NCBI GenBank assembly: GCA_028284565.1
Contig: JANQRM010000232.1
Span: forward strand, 1-23,719
DNA length: 23,719 nucleotides
Origin: Anaerolineae bacterium
GTDB lineage: Bacteria > Chloroflexota > Anaerolineae > Aggregatilineales > Phototrophicaceae
Reading direction: 5' to 3'
This document shows positions 15,337 through 23,079 of this stretch, piece by piece. The stretch's first letter is position 1. Each line of letters opens with the position of its first letter. The position numbers were made by a program, and so were the translations under genes. Under the pieces are notes generated by a model. The model had not been told where the DNA came from. It saw only the letters and a program-made list of their open reading frames with translations, and searched no databases.

Positions 15337-16935
15337 ATGTTCAAACAAAAACTCGTTTTATGCTTGTTATGCTGTCTTTTAATCGTTCCATTTAGCGGGG
15401 TGATGGCACAAGAACCTCAATCAGGTGGAACATTAACCTTTGCCTTTTCATCGGATTGGGGTGTATTAGATCCTGCCGCGACCACCGTGACCTTTGCTCG
15501 AAATATCATGCGCTTCGTGTATGATCCCTTGCTCCGTAAGGACCCTGCCACAGGTGCAATTGTTCCCGGATTAGCTGAATCATTCGAGTCAAGTGAGGAT
15601 GGTACGGTTATCACCCTCAATTTACGGCAAGATGTGACCTTCCACGACGGGACACCCTTTAATGCTGAATCCGTGCGTTTCTCATTTGAGCGCATCAATG
15701 ATCCTGAACTGGCTTCACCATGGGCGGCGGCAATCTCCGGTCCCGTCGAATCCTTAGAAACACCCGATGACTTTACTGTGGTCATCACTCTCGCCGAACC
15801 CTTTGCACCCTATCTGGATTCCTTGACTCAAATTGGACTGGCTCCAGTTTCACAAGCCGCAGTTGAAGAATTTGGACAAGACTTTGGACTGAATCCCGTC
15901 GGCACGGGTCCCTTCCGCTTTGTCAGCACTATCCCCGACGAAGAAGTCGTCCTAGAGCGTAACCCCGACTACAACTGGGGACCCTCCTATGCCGACCATG
16001 AAGGTCCTGCCTATCTCGATCAAATCATAGTCCTCAATGTAGAAGAGGGTAGTACCCGCATGGCGTTGGTCGAAACTGGCGATGTCAACTTGGTTTACAA
16101 CCCACTGATTAACCAATTATCGTCGTTTGCTGATGATCCCGGATTCATGGTTGCCACAGCAGTTCGTCCCGGTGTCCCACGGGTCTTCGTCCTCAATACG
16201 GAAGTTTTTCCCTTCGACGACCCAGCGACCAGACAAGCTGTTGCATGGGCAGTAGATCGGGAACGGATGCTCAATGAAGTCTTTGACAACATTGGCGCAG
16301 TACCCGGTGGTGTCTTGACTCGTGGATTATTTGGCTACTGGGCAGATGGCGAAGCCGATTGGCCCGGCTACGACCTAGACCGTGCCGCAGAATTGCTCGC
16401 CGAAGCAGGTTGGGAAGATACTGACGGGGATGGTGTTGTTGAGAAAGACGGTCAACCCTTCTCCATTACCTACGGCCAGATTCCAGGCTTCCCCTTCGAC
16501 CAATTTGGGCAAATCTTTGTGGCAGACTTGGCGAAAATCGGTGTCGAGGTGTCAATAGAAAATGAAGAACAAGCCGCCTATCTAGCCGACTTGCGGGCGG
16601 GTAAATGGGAACTGGCAGGTATGTTGTTCCCCGCAACCGACCCCGATGTCTTATTCGTAATCGCGCATTCGTCTTCGATTGATGCGGCGTGGAATACGGC
16701 ACGCTATAATAATCCAGACGTGGATCGCTTACTTGCAGAAGGTCGTGTGACCCTTGATCAAGAAGCCCGCGCCGCAATTTACGAGGAGATACAACAGATT
16801 ATGCTGGCAGACATGCCCTATATTCCGTTCTATCAAATCGAACAAGCCTTCTTGATGACCTCAGATGTCCAAGGCTTCAAGACAGACGCACAGGGATTTT
16901 TCGACTTCTATGATACGTGGTTTGCGAGTAACTAA
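15337..16935 (+). CDS. ABC transporter substrate-binding protein, family 5 (peptide/nickel/oligopeptide type)
   Basis: A 532-residue secreted protein. Residues 1-24 form a Sec signal peptide (KQK, then a hydrophobic run, with cleavage predicted after VMA). No lipobox is evident despite several cysteines inside the hydrophobic run. The mature part has family 5 landmarks: GGTLTFAFSSDWGVLDPA at the start, LRQDVTFHDGTPFNAESV near residue 100, and PVGTGPF near 187. A DTDGDG acidic loop follows AELLAEAGWE near residue 360, common in this family. It binds dipeptides, oligopeptides or other small solutes outside the membrane and passes them to the two permeases downstream. The separate operator-controlled promoter and position next to the catabolic genes suggest it captures the pathway substrate (inference). 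Confidence 0.95.
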   Translation: MFKQKLVLCLLCCLLIVPFSGVMAQEPQSGGTLTFAFSSDWGVLDPAATTVTFARNIMRFVYDPLLRKDPATGAIVPGLAESFESSEDGTVITLNLRQDVTFHDGTPFNAESVRFSFERINDPELASPWAAAISGPVESLETPDDFTVVITLAEPFAPYLDSLTQIGLAPVSQAAVEEFGQDFGLNPVGTGPFRFVSTIPDEEVVLERNPDYNWGPSYADHEGPAYLDQIIVLNVEEGSTRMALVETGDVNLVYNPLINQLSSFADDPGFMVATAVRPGVPRVFVLNTEVFPFDDPATRQAVAWAVDRERMLNEVFDNIGAVPGGVLTRGLFGYWADGEADWPGYDLDRAAELLAEAGWEDTDGDGVVEKDGQPFSITYGQIPGFPFDQFGQIFVADLAKIGVEVSIENEEQAAYLADLRAGKWELAGMLFPATDPDVLFVIAHSSSIDAAWNTARYNNPDVDRLLAEGRVTLDQEARAAIYEEIQQIMLADMPYIPFYQIEQAFLMTSDVQGFKTDAQGFFDFYDTWFASN

Positions 16936-16970
16936 CGTTATCGTAGTTCACCTGCACGATCACCAAATTG

Positions 16971-17009
16971 GCAAGCGGGGTATCTATTTGCATAGATGCC
17001 CTGGCTTGC
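16971..17009 (+). other. Intercistronic stem-loop between binding protein and permease genes
   Basis: GGGTATCTAT (16978-16987) pairs with ATAGATGCCC (16992-17001) around a TTGC loop, ten pairs with one G-U. An outer GCAAGC (16971-16976) pairs with GCTTGC (17004-17009) across a small internal loop. No T-run follows, so it is not a clear rho-independent terminator. A likely role is 3' protection of the binding-protein mRNA or partial attenuation, giving more binding protein than permease (inference). Confidence 0.65.
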
Positions 17010-17030
17010 TGATTTGAATGGAGGCGAGTT

Positions 17031-18023
17031 GTGTCGGTCTATATCCTGCGTCGAATAGTCACATCCTTCGGTATCCTCTTTGGTGTGTCTATTCTCATCT
17101 TCCTGATGATTCATCTCGTCCCAGGTGACCCAGTCACCATCATGCTCCATGAAACAGTAGCAGGTCCCGAAGCCGTTGCTGAAATGCGCCGCGACCTAGG
17201 CTTAGACCGACCCCTGCCACAACAATATCTTTTCTGGCTCATTGGGAACGATTATCTACAGATCGATACCGATGAGGACGGCACACCCGACGAATATGGA
17301 ACACGTCTAGGTGTATTGAGAGGGGATTTCGGGCGTTCAATCTTCAAACGTACCGAAGTGACCAGCCTCATCCTCGACAAATTCCCGCGGACACTCAAAC
17401 TTACCCTCGCCGCCCTATTACTCGCTCTCCCACTTGGGATTGGAGCAGGTGTGATTTCCGCCCTCAAGCGGGACACCTTTTGGGATTATGCGGCAATGAT
17501 CGTGGCACTTGCTGGGGTGTCTATCCCCAGTTTCTGGCTTGGTTTGATGTTGATGTTTATCTTTGGAGTCGAGTTGGCATGGATACGACCCTTTGTTGGC
17601 GACCGTGGCTTTGTTACGCTGATCTTACCTGCGATCACGCTTGCCGCCCCCACCGTCGCTATCCTCGCACGCCTCACACGCTCCAGCATGATGACCGTTC
17701 TAAGTGAAGATTATGTACGCACCGCACGCGCCAAAGGTCTGAGTGAGCGTACCGTTCTCTTTCGCCATGCCCTCCGCAATGCCATCATCCCAGTCATTAC
17801 CATCTTAGGCTTACAATTCGGCTACTTATTGGGCGGGGCAGTCATCGTAGAGACCGTATTTGTTTATCCCGGTTTGGGAGGCGAAGTCGTCACCGCTATT
17901 CTCAATCGGGACTTCCCGACAGTTCAAGGCATCACCCTATTTTCGGCAACGATCTTCATCTTTATCAATCTGATCGTCGATATTTTATACGTCGTTATTG
18001 ATCCGCGGATAGGTTACACATAA
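17031..18023 (+). CDS. ABC transporter permease, DppB/OppB type
   Basis: A 330-residue inner-membrane protein with about six helices. The start is GTG at 17031 with GGAGG six bases upstream. The N-terminal YILRRIVTSFGILFGVSILIF helix and HLVPGDPV motif are typical of DppB. The cytoplasmic EAA-like loop, EDYVRTARAKGLSERTVLFRHALRN (positions 226-250 region), couples to an ATPase. The loop after the first helix contains an acidic insert, DTDEDGTPDEYG (about 79-90), resembling a calcium-binding DxDxDG loop. It forms the translocation channel with the DppC-type partner, whose gene overlaps its stop codon by one base (TAATG). Confidence 0.95.
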   Translation: MSVYILRRIVTSFGILFGVSILIFLMIHLVPGDPVTIMLHETVAGPEAVAEMRRDLGLDRPLPQQYLFWLIGNDYLQIDTDEDGTPDEYGTRLGVLRGDFGRSIFKRTEVTSLILDKFPRTLKLTLAALLLALPLGIGAGVISALKRDTFWDYAAMIVALAGVSIPSFWLGLMLMFIFGVELAWIRPFVGDRGFVTLILPAITLAAPTVAILARLTRSSMMTVLSEDYVRTARAKGLSERTVLFRHALRNAIIPVITILGLQFGYLLGGAVIVETVFVYPGLGGEVVTAILNRDFPTVQGITLFSATIFIFINLIVDILYVVIDPRIGYT

Positions 18024-18940
18024 TGGAAGAACATCAACCTAGAGTAGCCAAACAAAAAATCGATGACGTGGCAATCCTATCGACTGTCCCACGAAGCCAA
18101 TGGTATTTTGTACGAAAACAATTCATGCAAGACAAAGCGGCAATCGTTGGTGGATTGATATTACTCGTGATTATCTTTGCAACGATGTTCGCGTCAGTTG
18201 TTACGCCTTATCAACCCCTTATCCAGAGTGACGACCCAGCCGATCGTCTTGCACCACCCAGCATCGAACATCCCTTTGGGACAGATGATTTACGACGCGA
18301 TATTCTCTCTCGGATTTTGCACGGTGGACAGACAACCATTAGCGTAGGGGTTCTCTCGATTGGCGGGGCAATCGTTGGCGGGCTGTTGATGGGCTTAGTT
18401 GCGGGCTATTTTGGTGGCTACGTCGATGACATCATTAGTCGCTTGGTCGATGTGATGCTGACATTACCCGGTATTTTGCTTGCCATCGTCGTGATTGCGA
18501 TACTCGGTGCCGGATTACAAAATGCGATGATTGCGGTGGCGATTACCAGTATGCCCTCATTCGCACGTCTCGTCCGTGGCGATACCCTAGTCGAGAAAAA
18601 TAAAGTCTATGTGGAAGGTTCGATTTCGATGGGAGCCTCACACTGGCATGTCATCTTCCGCCACATTTTGCCCAATGTGATTCAGTCCGTTATCGTTGTC
18701 GGGACATTAAGGGTTGCCACTGCCATCCAAATCGCCGCAGGACTAAGTTTTCTTGGTTTAGGCGCACAACCGCCCGACCCTGAATGGGGCGCGATGCTCA
18801 GCAATGGTCGCAATTACATGCGCTCAGGCGAATGGTGGATGACTGTATTTCCGGGCTTGGCGATTTTCATCACCGTCATGTGTATCAACCTCCTCGGCGA
18901 TGGTTTGCGCGATGCCCTCGATCCAAAATTAAGAGGATAG
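18023..18940 (+). CDS. ABC transporter permease, DppC/OppC type
   Basis: A 305-residue membrane protein, partner of the upstream DppB-type permease. The N-terminal cytoplasmic tail (about 1-38) leads to the first helix. HPFGTDDLRRDILSRILHGG (83-102) is the DppC signature; the usual Gly before Arg-Asp is Arg here (DLRRD). The EAA loop lies at VEGSISMGASHWHVIFRHIL. LSFLGLGAQPPDPEWG near residue 245 is also typical. The start ATG shares one base with the stop of the preceding gene, so translation is coupled. No ATPase gene follows; the next gene is a luciferase-like oxidoreductase. Confidence 0.95.
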   Translation: MEEHQPRVAKQKIDDVAILSTVPRSQWYFVRKQFMQDKAAIVGGLILLVIIFATMFASVVTPYQPLIQSDDPADRLAPPSIEHPFGTDDLRRDILSRILHGGQTTISVGVLSIGGAIVGGLLMGLVAGYFGGYVDDIISRLVDVMLTLPGILLAIVVIAILGAGLQNAMIAVAITSMPSFARLVRGDTLVEKNKVYVEGSISMGASHWHVIFRHILPNVIQSVIVVGTLRVATAIQIAAGLSFLGLGAQPPDPEWGAMLSNGRNYMRSGEWWMTVFPGLAIFITVMCINLLGDGLRDALDPKLRG

Positions 18941-18945
18941 ATTCA

Positions 18946-19956
18946 TTGAGTATCAAATTCAGTTTTGGTGCAAAGCCCAAAGCACCCATTCAAGCCTTCA
19001 TGAACCTTGTGCAACTGGGTGAGCAACTCGGTTATGATTCAGCGTGGGTTCCAGACCAAACCTTCTTCCCAGACCCCTTTGTGTCGATGGCGATGTGTGC
19101 CACCGTGACGAATGACATCGAATTGGTACTGGGTGTCGCCAATCCCTATACACGCCATCCAGCGCAAGTTGCACGCGCCATTGCCACTGTAGATGATGTT
19201 GCTCCGGGACGTGTGGCACTCGGCTATGGAGCAGGCAATCGCAAAGAGTTAATTGTTCCTCTGGGAAGCGAACAGATCAACCCATTGGCACACTGTCGAG
19301 AAGCCGTTGTGTTGTGCCAGCAATTATTGAAAGGGGATATGCTTCACCATCGTAGCGAGTACTTTATCGCTGATGGTATCGAGTTAGAGATGAATCCTCA
19401 TCCGAATATACCGGTTTATATAGCGACCCGTGGACCGCTCATCATGCAACTCGCAGGCGAACTAGCAGATACGGTGGTCATCGGCGCATTGATTTCTGAA
19501 GCGGGTGTCCGCTATGCGATGGACAATATCGCAATCGGGGCAGAACGAGCTGGACGCTCAATCGACGAAATAGGACGGATGTTGTGGATAACCTGTCATG
19601 TGACGGATAAACGCGACTATTGGATTGAACGTTATCGACCCAGTGCCGCACATATCCTTGCTGGCGCACCACAAGCCGTTTTTGAAGCCTTATCTCTCTC
19701 CACAGATTTTATGAATGAGTTGAAATCGGTATATTTGCAAGGAGGGAGTGCTGGGTCGGCATATCTGATACCCGATGACTTAGTTCTCCAATTAGCCGCA
19801 ATAGGAACGCCGGATGACGTAACTAAGCAGTTACAGAGAGCAATTGCGCTCGGAATCAATGAAATCGGAATTCTCGTCAATGCACCCACCGTAGAAGAGT
19901 CTCAACAATCAATGACACGCTTCGCACAAGAAGTCATGCCAAATTTGATGGAATGA
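18946..19956 (+). CDS. LLM-class (luciferase-like) flavin/F420-dependent oxidoreductase
   Basis: The frame is open from 18784, which would overlap the permease gene by 157 bases with nonsense sequence. A TTG at 18946 with AGAGGA 8-9 bases upstream gives a 336-residue protein beginning SIKFSFGAKPK, matching the first strand of the family, and is chosen. Landmarks are EQLGYDSAWVPDQ (about 27-39), VLGVANPYTRHP (about 63-74), DDVAPGRVALGYGAGN (about 84-99) and the NPHPNIPVYIATRGP segment before the final helices. Family members include bacterial luciferase-type monooxygenases and Mer-type F420 reductases. It sits 5 bp after the transporter permease, so it is in the same operon and probably oxidises or reduces the imported compound (inference). 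Confidence 0.88.
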   Translation: MSIKFSFGAKPKAPIQAFMNLVQLGEQLGYDSAWVPDQTFFPDPFVSMAMCATVTNDIELVLGVANPYTRHPAQVARAIATVDDVAPGRVALGYGAGNRKELIVPLGSEQINPLAHCREAVVLCQQLLKGDMLHHRSEYFIADGIELEMNPHPNIPVYIATRGPLIMQLAGELADTVVIGALISEAGVRYAMDNIAIGAERAGRSIDEIGRMLWITCHVTDKRDYWIERYRPSAAHILAGAPQAVFEALSLSTDFMNELKSVYLQGGSAGSAYLIPDDLVLQLAAIGTPDDVTKQLQRAIALGINEIGILVNAPTVEESQQSMTRFAQEVMPNLME

Positions 19957-20484
19957 GGAACGGTGTTTGAATGGAGTCGATCAATTTTGCCGGATATACT
20001 GCAATCAATCAGCATTGAATGAAAGTGAATACTTCACAAGCATCATCATCTAGATCGTTAATCAAAGGTCGTCAAGTATGCGCAGCGTGTCCAGTTGCTG
20101 TGTTGGGATGGTGCGCTCCCACGCAATTTATTCTTCTTCATGGATAAGCCCTTAGTCACTCGGCAACAAATCTTTAAAATTTCTGGCTCAAGAACAAAGA
20201 TGCAACCAATGTGTTCCACATGACGAACCTAAAAATTACAGGGAGAATTACCGCGTCCATCGAAGAAGATAATGAAATCTATGAAATTGACATTATTTAT
20301 CGCTACTTTCATCCTCCAAAACACAAACTTCAAGTCCATGACTATCGCCAACTGCTTGACCTGTGCTGCCATACCTGGTCTCAATCAATCGTGCAGGCAT
20401 CCTTCTGCGATAATGGATCCTTGTCTTCTGGCTGTTACTCGCTGATTACTTGACGATGCCCAACGATTGCACCGCAACCAACCC
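19957..20484. other. Gene-poor stretch between convergent operons, possible decayed coding remnant
   Basis: No intact gene, RNA gene or clear terminator is seen. Two overlapping plus-strand open frames (20062-20220, then a different frame to 20453) could be pieces of one frameshifted gene; the second reads NLKITGRITASIEEDNEIYE then HPPKHKLQVHDYRQLLDL. Neither has a good ribosome site. The two flanking operons point toward each other, so transcription must end somewhere here. Confidence 0.4.
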
Positions 20485-21825
20485 TTACTGACGAAAGCTT
20501 GACAATGCCAACACACGATCCCGATAATACATCGCACTTTCTTTGGGAATCCGTTGGAGAGTCTCGAAATCGACATAATAGATACCAAAGCGTTTAGAAT
20601 AGCCTTCTGCCCATTCAAAATTATCCAGCAGGCTCCAAGCAAAATAACCTTTAAGTAGGGCACCATCCTGTATGGCTCGTTCACAAGCATCTAAGTGTCT
20701 CCGATAATAGGCTAGCCGTTTTGGGTCAGCTACCACGCCATTGCTGGGAGTCGGGTCATCATATGCCGCACCATTTTCGGTGATATAGATTGCAGGGGGG
20801 GCATACTCTTGTGATATCCGCATCAAGATTTCGTACAAGCCATCCGGGTAGACTTCCCAACCCATCGCAGTATGCTCAACACCATCGTAGTCAATTGCAA
20901 CTTCCCTAAATTGGAGAGGCGACTCCTTATCAGCGACAACAAGGTTCCGATTGTAATAATTAATCCCCAAAAAGTCTGTCGGCATTGCCGCGACTGCCAC
21001 ATCGTTGGGGTCAATGTCTTCCATGTAAGGTGCAAGTACATCTAGCAAATCTTGTGGGTACTGCCCTTCACAAATAGGGTCTAAATACCAGCGATTCTGG
21101 AAGGCATCAGCTAATATGGTTGCGCGTTGGTCTTCTTCGCTTTCTGTTGCAGGATGCTTGGGTAATAAATTTAGTGTGATACCTGCTTTTGCTCCCGTAA
21201 CATTCTTGCGGATAATCGGAATCGCGTTGCCGTGAGACACCAGCAAATGATGAGCAACCTTGAGTGCTGTCTTTAGATTCTGATTGCCCGGTGCATGAAT
21301 CCCCCATAAATTGCCCAAAATCGCCGCGACGAAAGGTTCATTATGCGTAATCCAATCCTTGACTCGATCGCCCAAGCGTTGGGTCATCAACTCTACATAA
21401 TTGCAGAACCAATTCACACTATCGGGATGTTCCCAACCGCCTTTGTCTTGGAGGAGTTGTGGTAAATCCCAATGATAGAGCGTAGCAAAAGGGCGTAAAT
21501 CATTCGCCAACAGTTCGTCTACTAAGCGATCATAAAAATCTAACCCATGTGGATTCGTCTCTCCGATTCCCTTTGGTAATACCCTTGCCCATGCAATGGA
21601 AAAACGGTAGGCATTCACGCCCAAGTTCTTAATTAACTGAACATCCTCTTGATAGCGGTTGTAATGATCCACAGCAATATCGCCGTTGTCGTTGTTGCGA
21701 ACCTTGCCATCGGTGTGTGAGAAGCGATCCCAAATGCACTCCCCACGCCCATACTGTTGATTTGCCCCTTCAATTTGGTAACTAGATGTTGCGACACCCC
21801 AGATAAAATCTTTCGGAAAACTCAT
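20485..21825 (-). CDS. Beta-glucosidase, glycoside hydrolase family 1
   Basis: A 446-residue cytoplasmic GH1 enzyme of normal length. The N-terminal signature FIWGVATSSYQIEGA is at 8-22. The acid/base Glu163 lies in THNEP and the nucleophile Glu350 in YITENGA, so both retaining-mechanism residues are intact. The end of the barrel has WSLLDNFEWAEGYSKRFGI, typical for glucose binding at the -1 subsite. It cleaves terminal beta-glucosides such as cellobiose, possibly also beta-galactosides or fucosides. It lies 15 bp beyond the mannosyltransferase-like gene and ends a leftward operon. It has no operator of the catabolic type and appears functionally separate from the NicX-like cluster. Confidence 0.96.
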   Translation of the reverse strand: MSFPKDFIWGVATSSYQIEGANQQYGRGECIWDRFSHTDGKVRNNDNGDIAVDHYNRYQEDVQLIKNLGVNAYRFSIAWARVLPKGIGETNPHGLDFYDRLVDELLANDLRPFATLYHWDLPQLLQDKGGWEHPDSVNWFCNYVELMTQRLGDRVKDWITHNEPFVAAILGNLWGIHAPGNQNLKTALKVAHHLLVSHGNAIPIIRKNVTGAKAGITLNLLPKHPATESEEDQRATILADAFQNRWYLDPICEGQYPQDLLDVLAPYMEDIDPNDVAVAAMPTDFLGINYYNRNLVVADKESPLQFREVAIDYDGVEHTAMGWEVYPDGLYEILMRISQEYAPPAIYITENGAAYDDPTPSNGVVADPKRLAYYRRHLDACERAIQDGALLKGYFAWSLLDNFEWAEGYSKRFGIYYVDFETLQRIPKESAMYYRDRVLALSSFRQ

Positions 21826-21840
21826 CGAAATCCCAGCCTC

Positions 21841-23073
21841 TCAAGCAACCCACATATCTTCTGCGAATAAAAAGACCAACATGCCCAATAATAGGATACT
21901 ACTCATCACCCACGCGCGGTCAAACACCGTATTGCGTCCTAATCTGCCCAAAAACAACATCAGAATCGGGGTCGTCAACACATAGCGTATTAAGCTCTGG
22001 GGTGAGCTGGTTCCCATGCCCAAGAGCAACGCAAGCACGCTAAAGAGTGCAATTCCCGGATAGCGTCGTAGCATGAATAGCCCTGCCACAAAGACAGCAA
22101 GCACGCTCGTAAATTCGAGACCATAGTACACTCGCATCTGTGGATTGTCGCCCTCTAAGAAAGCTTGTATTGCCTCATGCCATCGGTCGCGGGTGCGCTC
22201 GAAGTTGCCCAAACTGCGTCCAAACCAATTATCTTCGACCAATTCAAAAGATTCTCCCAATGCCACTCTCCAAATGAGATAAGCACCAATGGGCAAAGCG
22301 ATCACCAACAAGCGTGTTAGATGTTCCCGCGTCAGCCAGACATCCGGCTTAACCAGATTACGCCATCCCACCGCTTGCACCCAAGCAATCCCAATCGGTA
22401 AGATCAATAACGCTCCGGTGGCACGTGTCCATGTGGCGAATCCTGCGACAATGCCAGCGAAGAGAAATTGCTTGCGTCGCAAAAAAACAAAACACCACAA
22501 ACACAGCGCGAGGAACAAACCTTCTGTAAAGACTGCAGATAAAAAGAATGCCGACGGGAATATCAGCAGGTAATACGCGGTGCGAATGCCATCATCGGGT
22601 TCGCCCCATTCATCCGTGACCAAGTAATAGAGTGCGAAACAAGCAAATAACCCCCCAAAGATAGAGATCAACACGCCGGCTAGGGTCGCTGTCGCAATTG
22701 GGTTCATGCCTAGCACACTCAATGGAACACTGAGAACCCGGATCAAAATCGGATAGAAAGGAAAGAAGGCATGGTTAAGCGATAAGTCTTTGCCATCCAC
22801 ATTCACCGTAAGGACAGCCGGGTCATCGTATCCGACGACTGCAATCGACAGATAGAACTCCGAATCCCAAGAAACTTGGTGATTCATGAAGGGTTCGGTC
22901 AGATAAATCTTATCTCGCTGGCTTCGTCGTCCGGTTTCATCGGGTGTCCATGACAAGGCTCTATCAGGACGATTGGGATCATAGCGTTGATCGGCGATGA
23001 TTTGAAAGCCGAACAGAATCAACACCCATGCCAGCCAGAAGAGGATGAGTGTCTGAAGGGGTTTTTGTACCAT
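21841..23073 (-). CDS. PIG-V/mannosyltransferase-like integral membrane protein
   Basis: A protein of about 410 residues with one N-terminal helix (7-27), a large non-cytoplasmic segment and roughly eight more helices. ATG at 23073 is preferred to GTG at 23076; neither has a clear ribosome site and coupling to the upstream gene (stop at 23080) is likely. WDSEFYLSIAVVGY near residue 70, LNHAFFPFYPILIR near 98 and FPSAFFLSAVFTEGLFLAL near 150 are characteristic of the PIG-V-like polyprenyl-phosphate-mannose-dependent glycosyltransferases (GT-C fold), with the Asp in WDSEF the likely catalytic residue. It probably transfers a mannose or related sugar at the outer face of the membrane; the acceptor is unknown. 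The neighbours are glycoside hydrolases. Confidence 0.85.
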   Translation of the reverse strand: MVQKPLQTLILFWLAWVLILFGFQIIADQRYDPNRPDRALSWTPDETGRRSQRDKIYLTEPFMNHQVSWDSEFYLSIAVVGYDDPAVLTVNVDGKDLSLNHAFFPFYPILIRVLSVPLSVLGMNPIATATLAGVLISIFGGLFACFALYYLVTDEWGEPDDGIRTAYYLLIFPSAFFLSAVFTEGLFLALCLWCFVFLRRKQFLFAGIVAGFATWTRATGALLILPIGIAWVQAVGWRNLVKPDVWLTREHLTRLLVIALPIGAYLIWRVALGESFELVEDNWFGRSLGNFERTRDRWHEAIQAFLEGDNPQMRVYYGLEFTSVLAVFVAGLFMLRRYPGIALFSVLALLLGMGTSSPQSLIRYVLTTPILMLFLGRLGRNTVFDRAWVMSSILLLGMLVFLFAEDMWVA

Positions 23074-23079
23074 CACAAG

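Noticed and set aside
18784..18945. Upstream extension of the LLM oxidoreductase frame overlapping the DppC-type permease
   Set aside because: The extra 54 residues do not resemble the family and lie out of frame inside the permease; the TTG at 18946 with a ribosome site gives the expected N-terminus.
20211..20453. 80-residue plus-strand open frame as a stand-alone gene
   Set aside because: GTG start without a ribosome site, no recognised domain, and a low-quality tail; kept only as a possible remnant.
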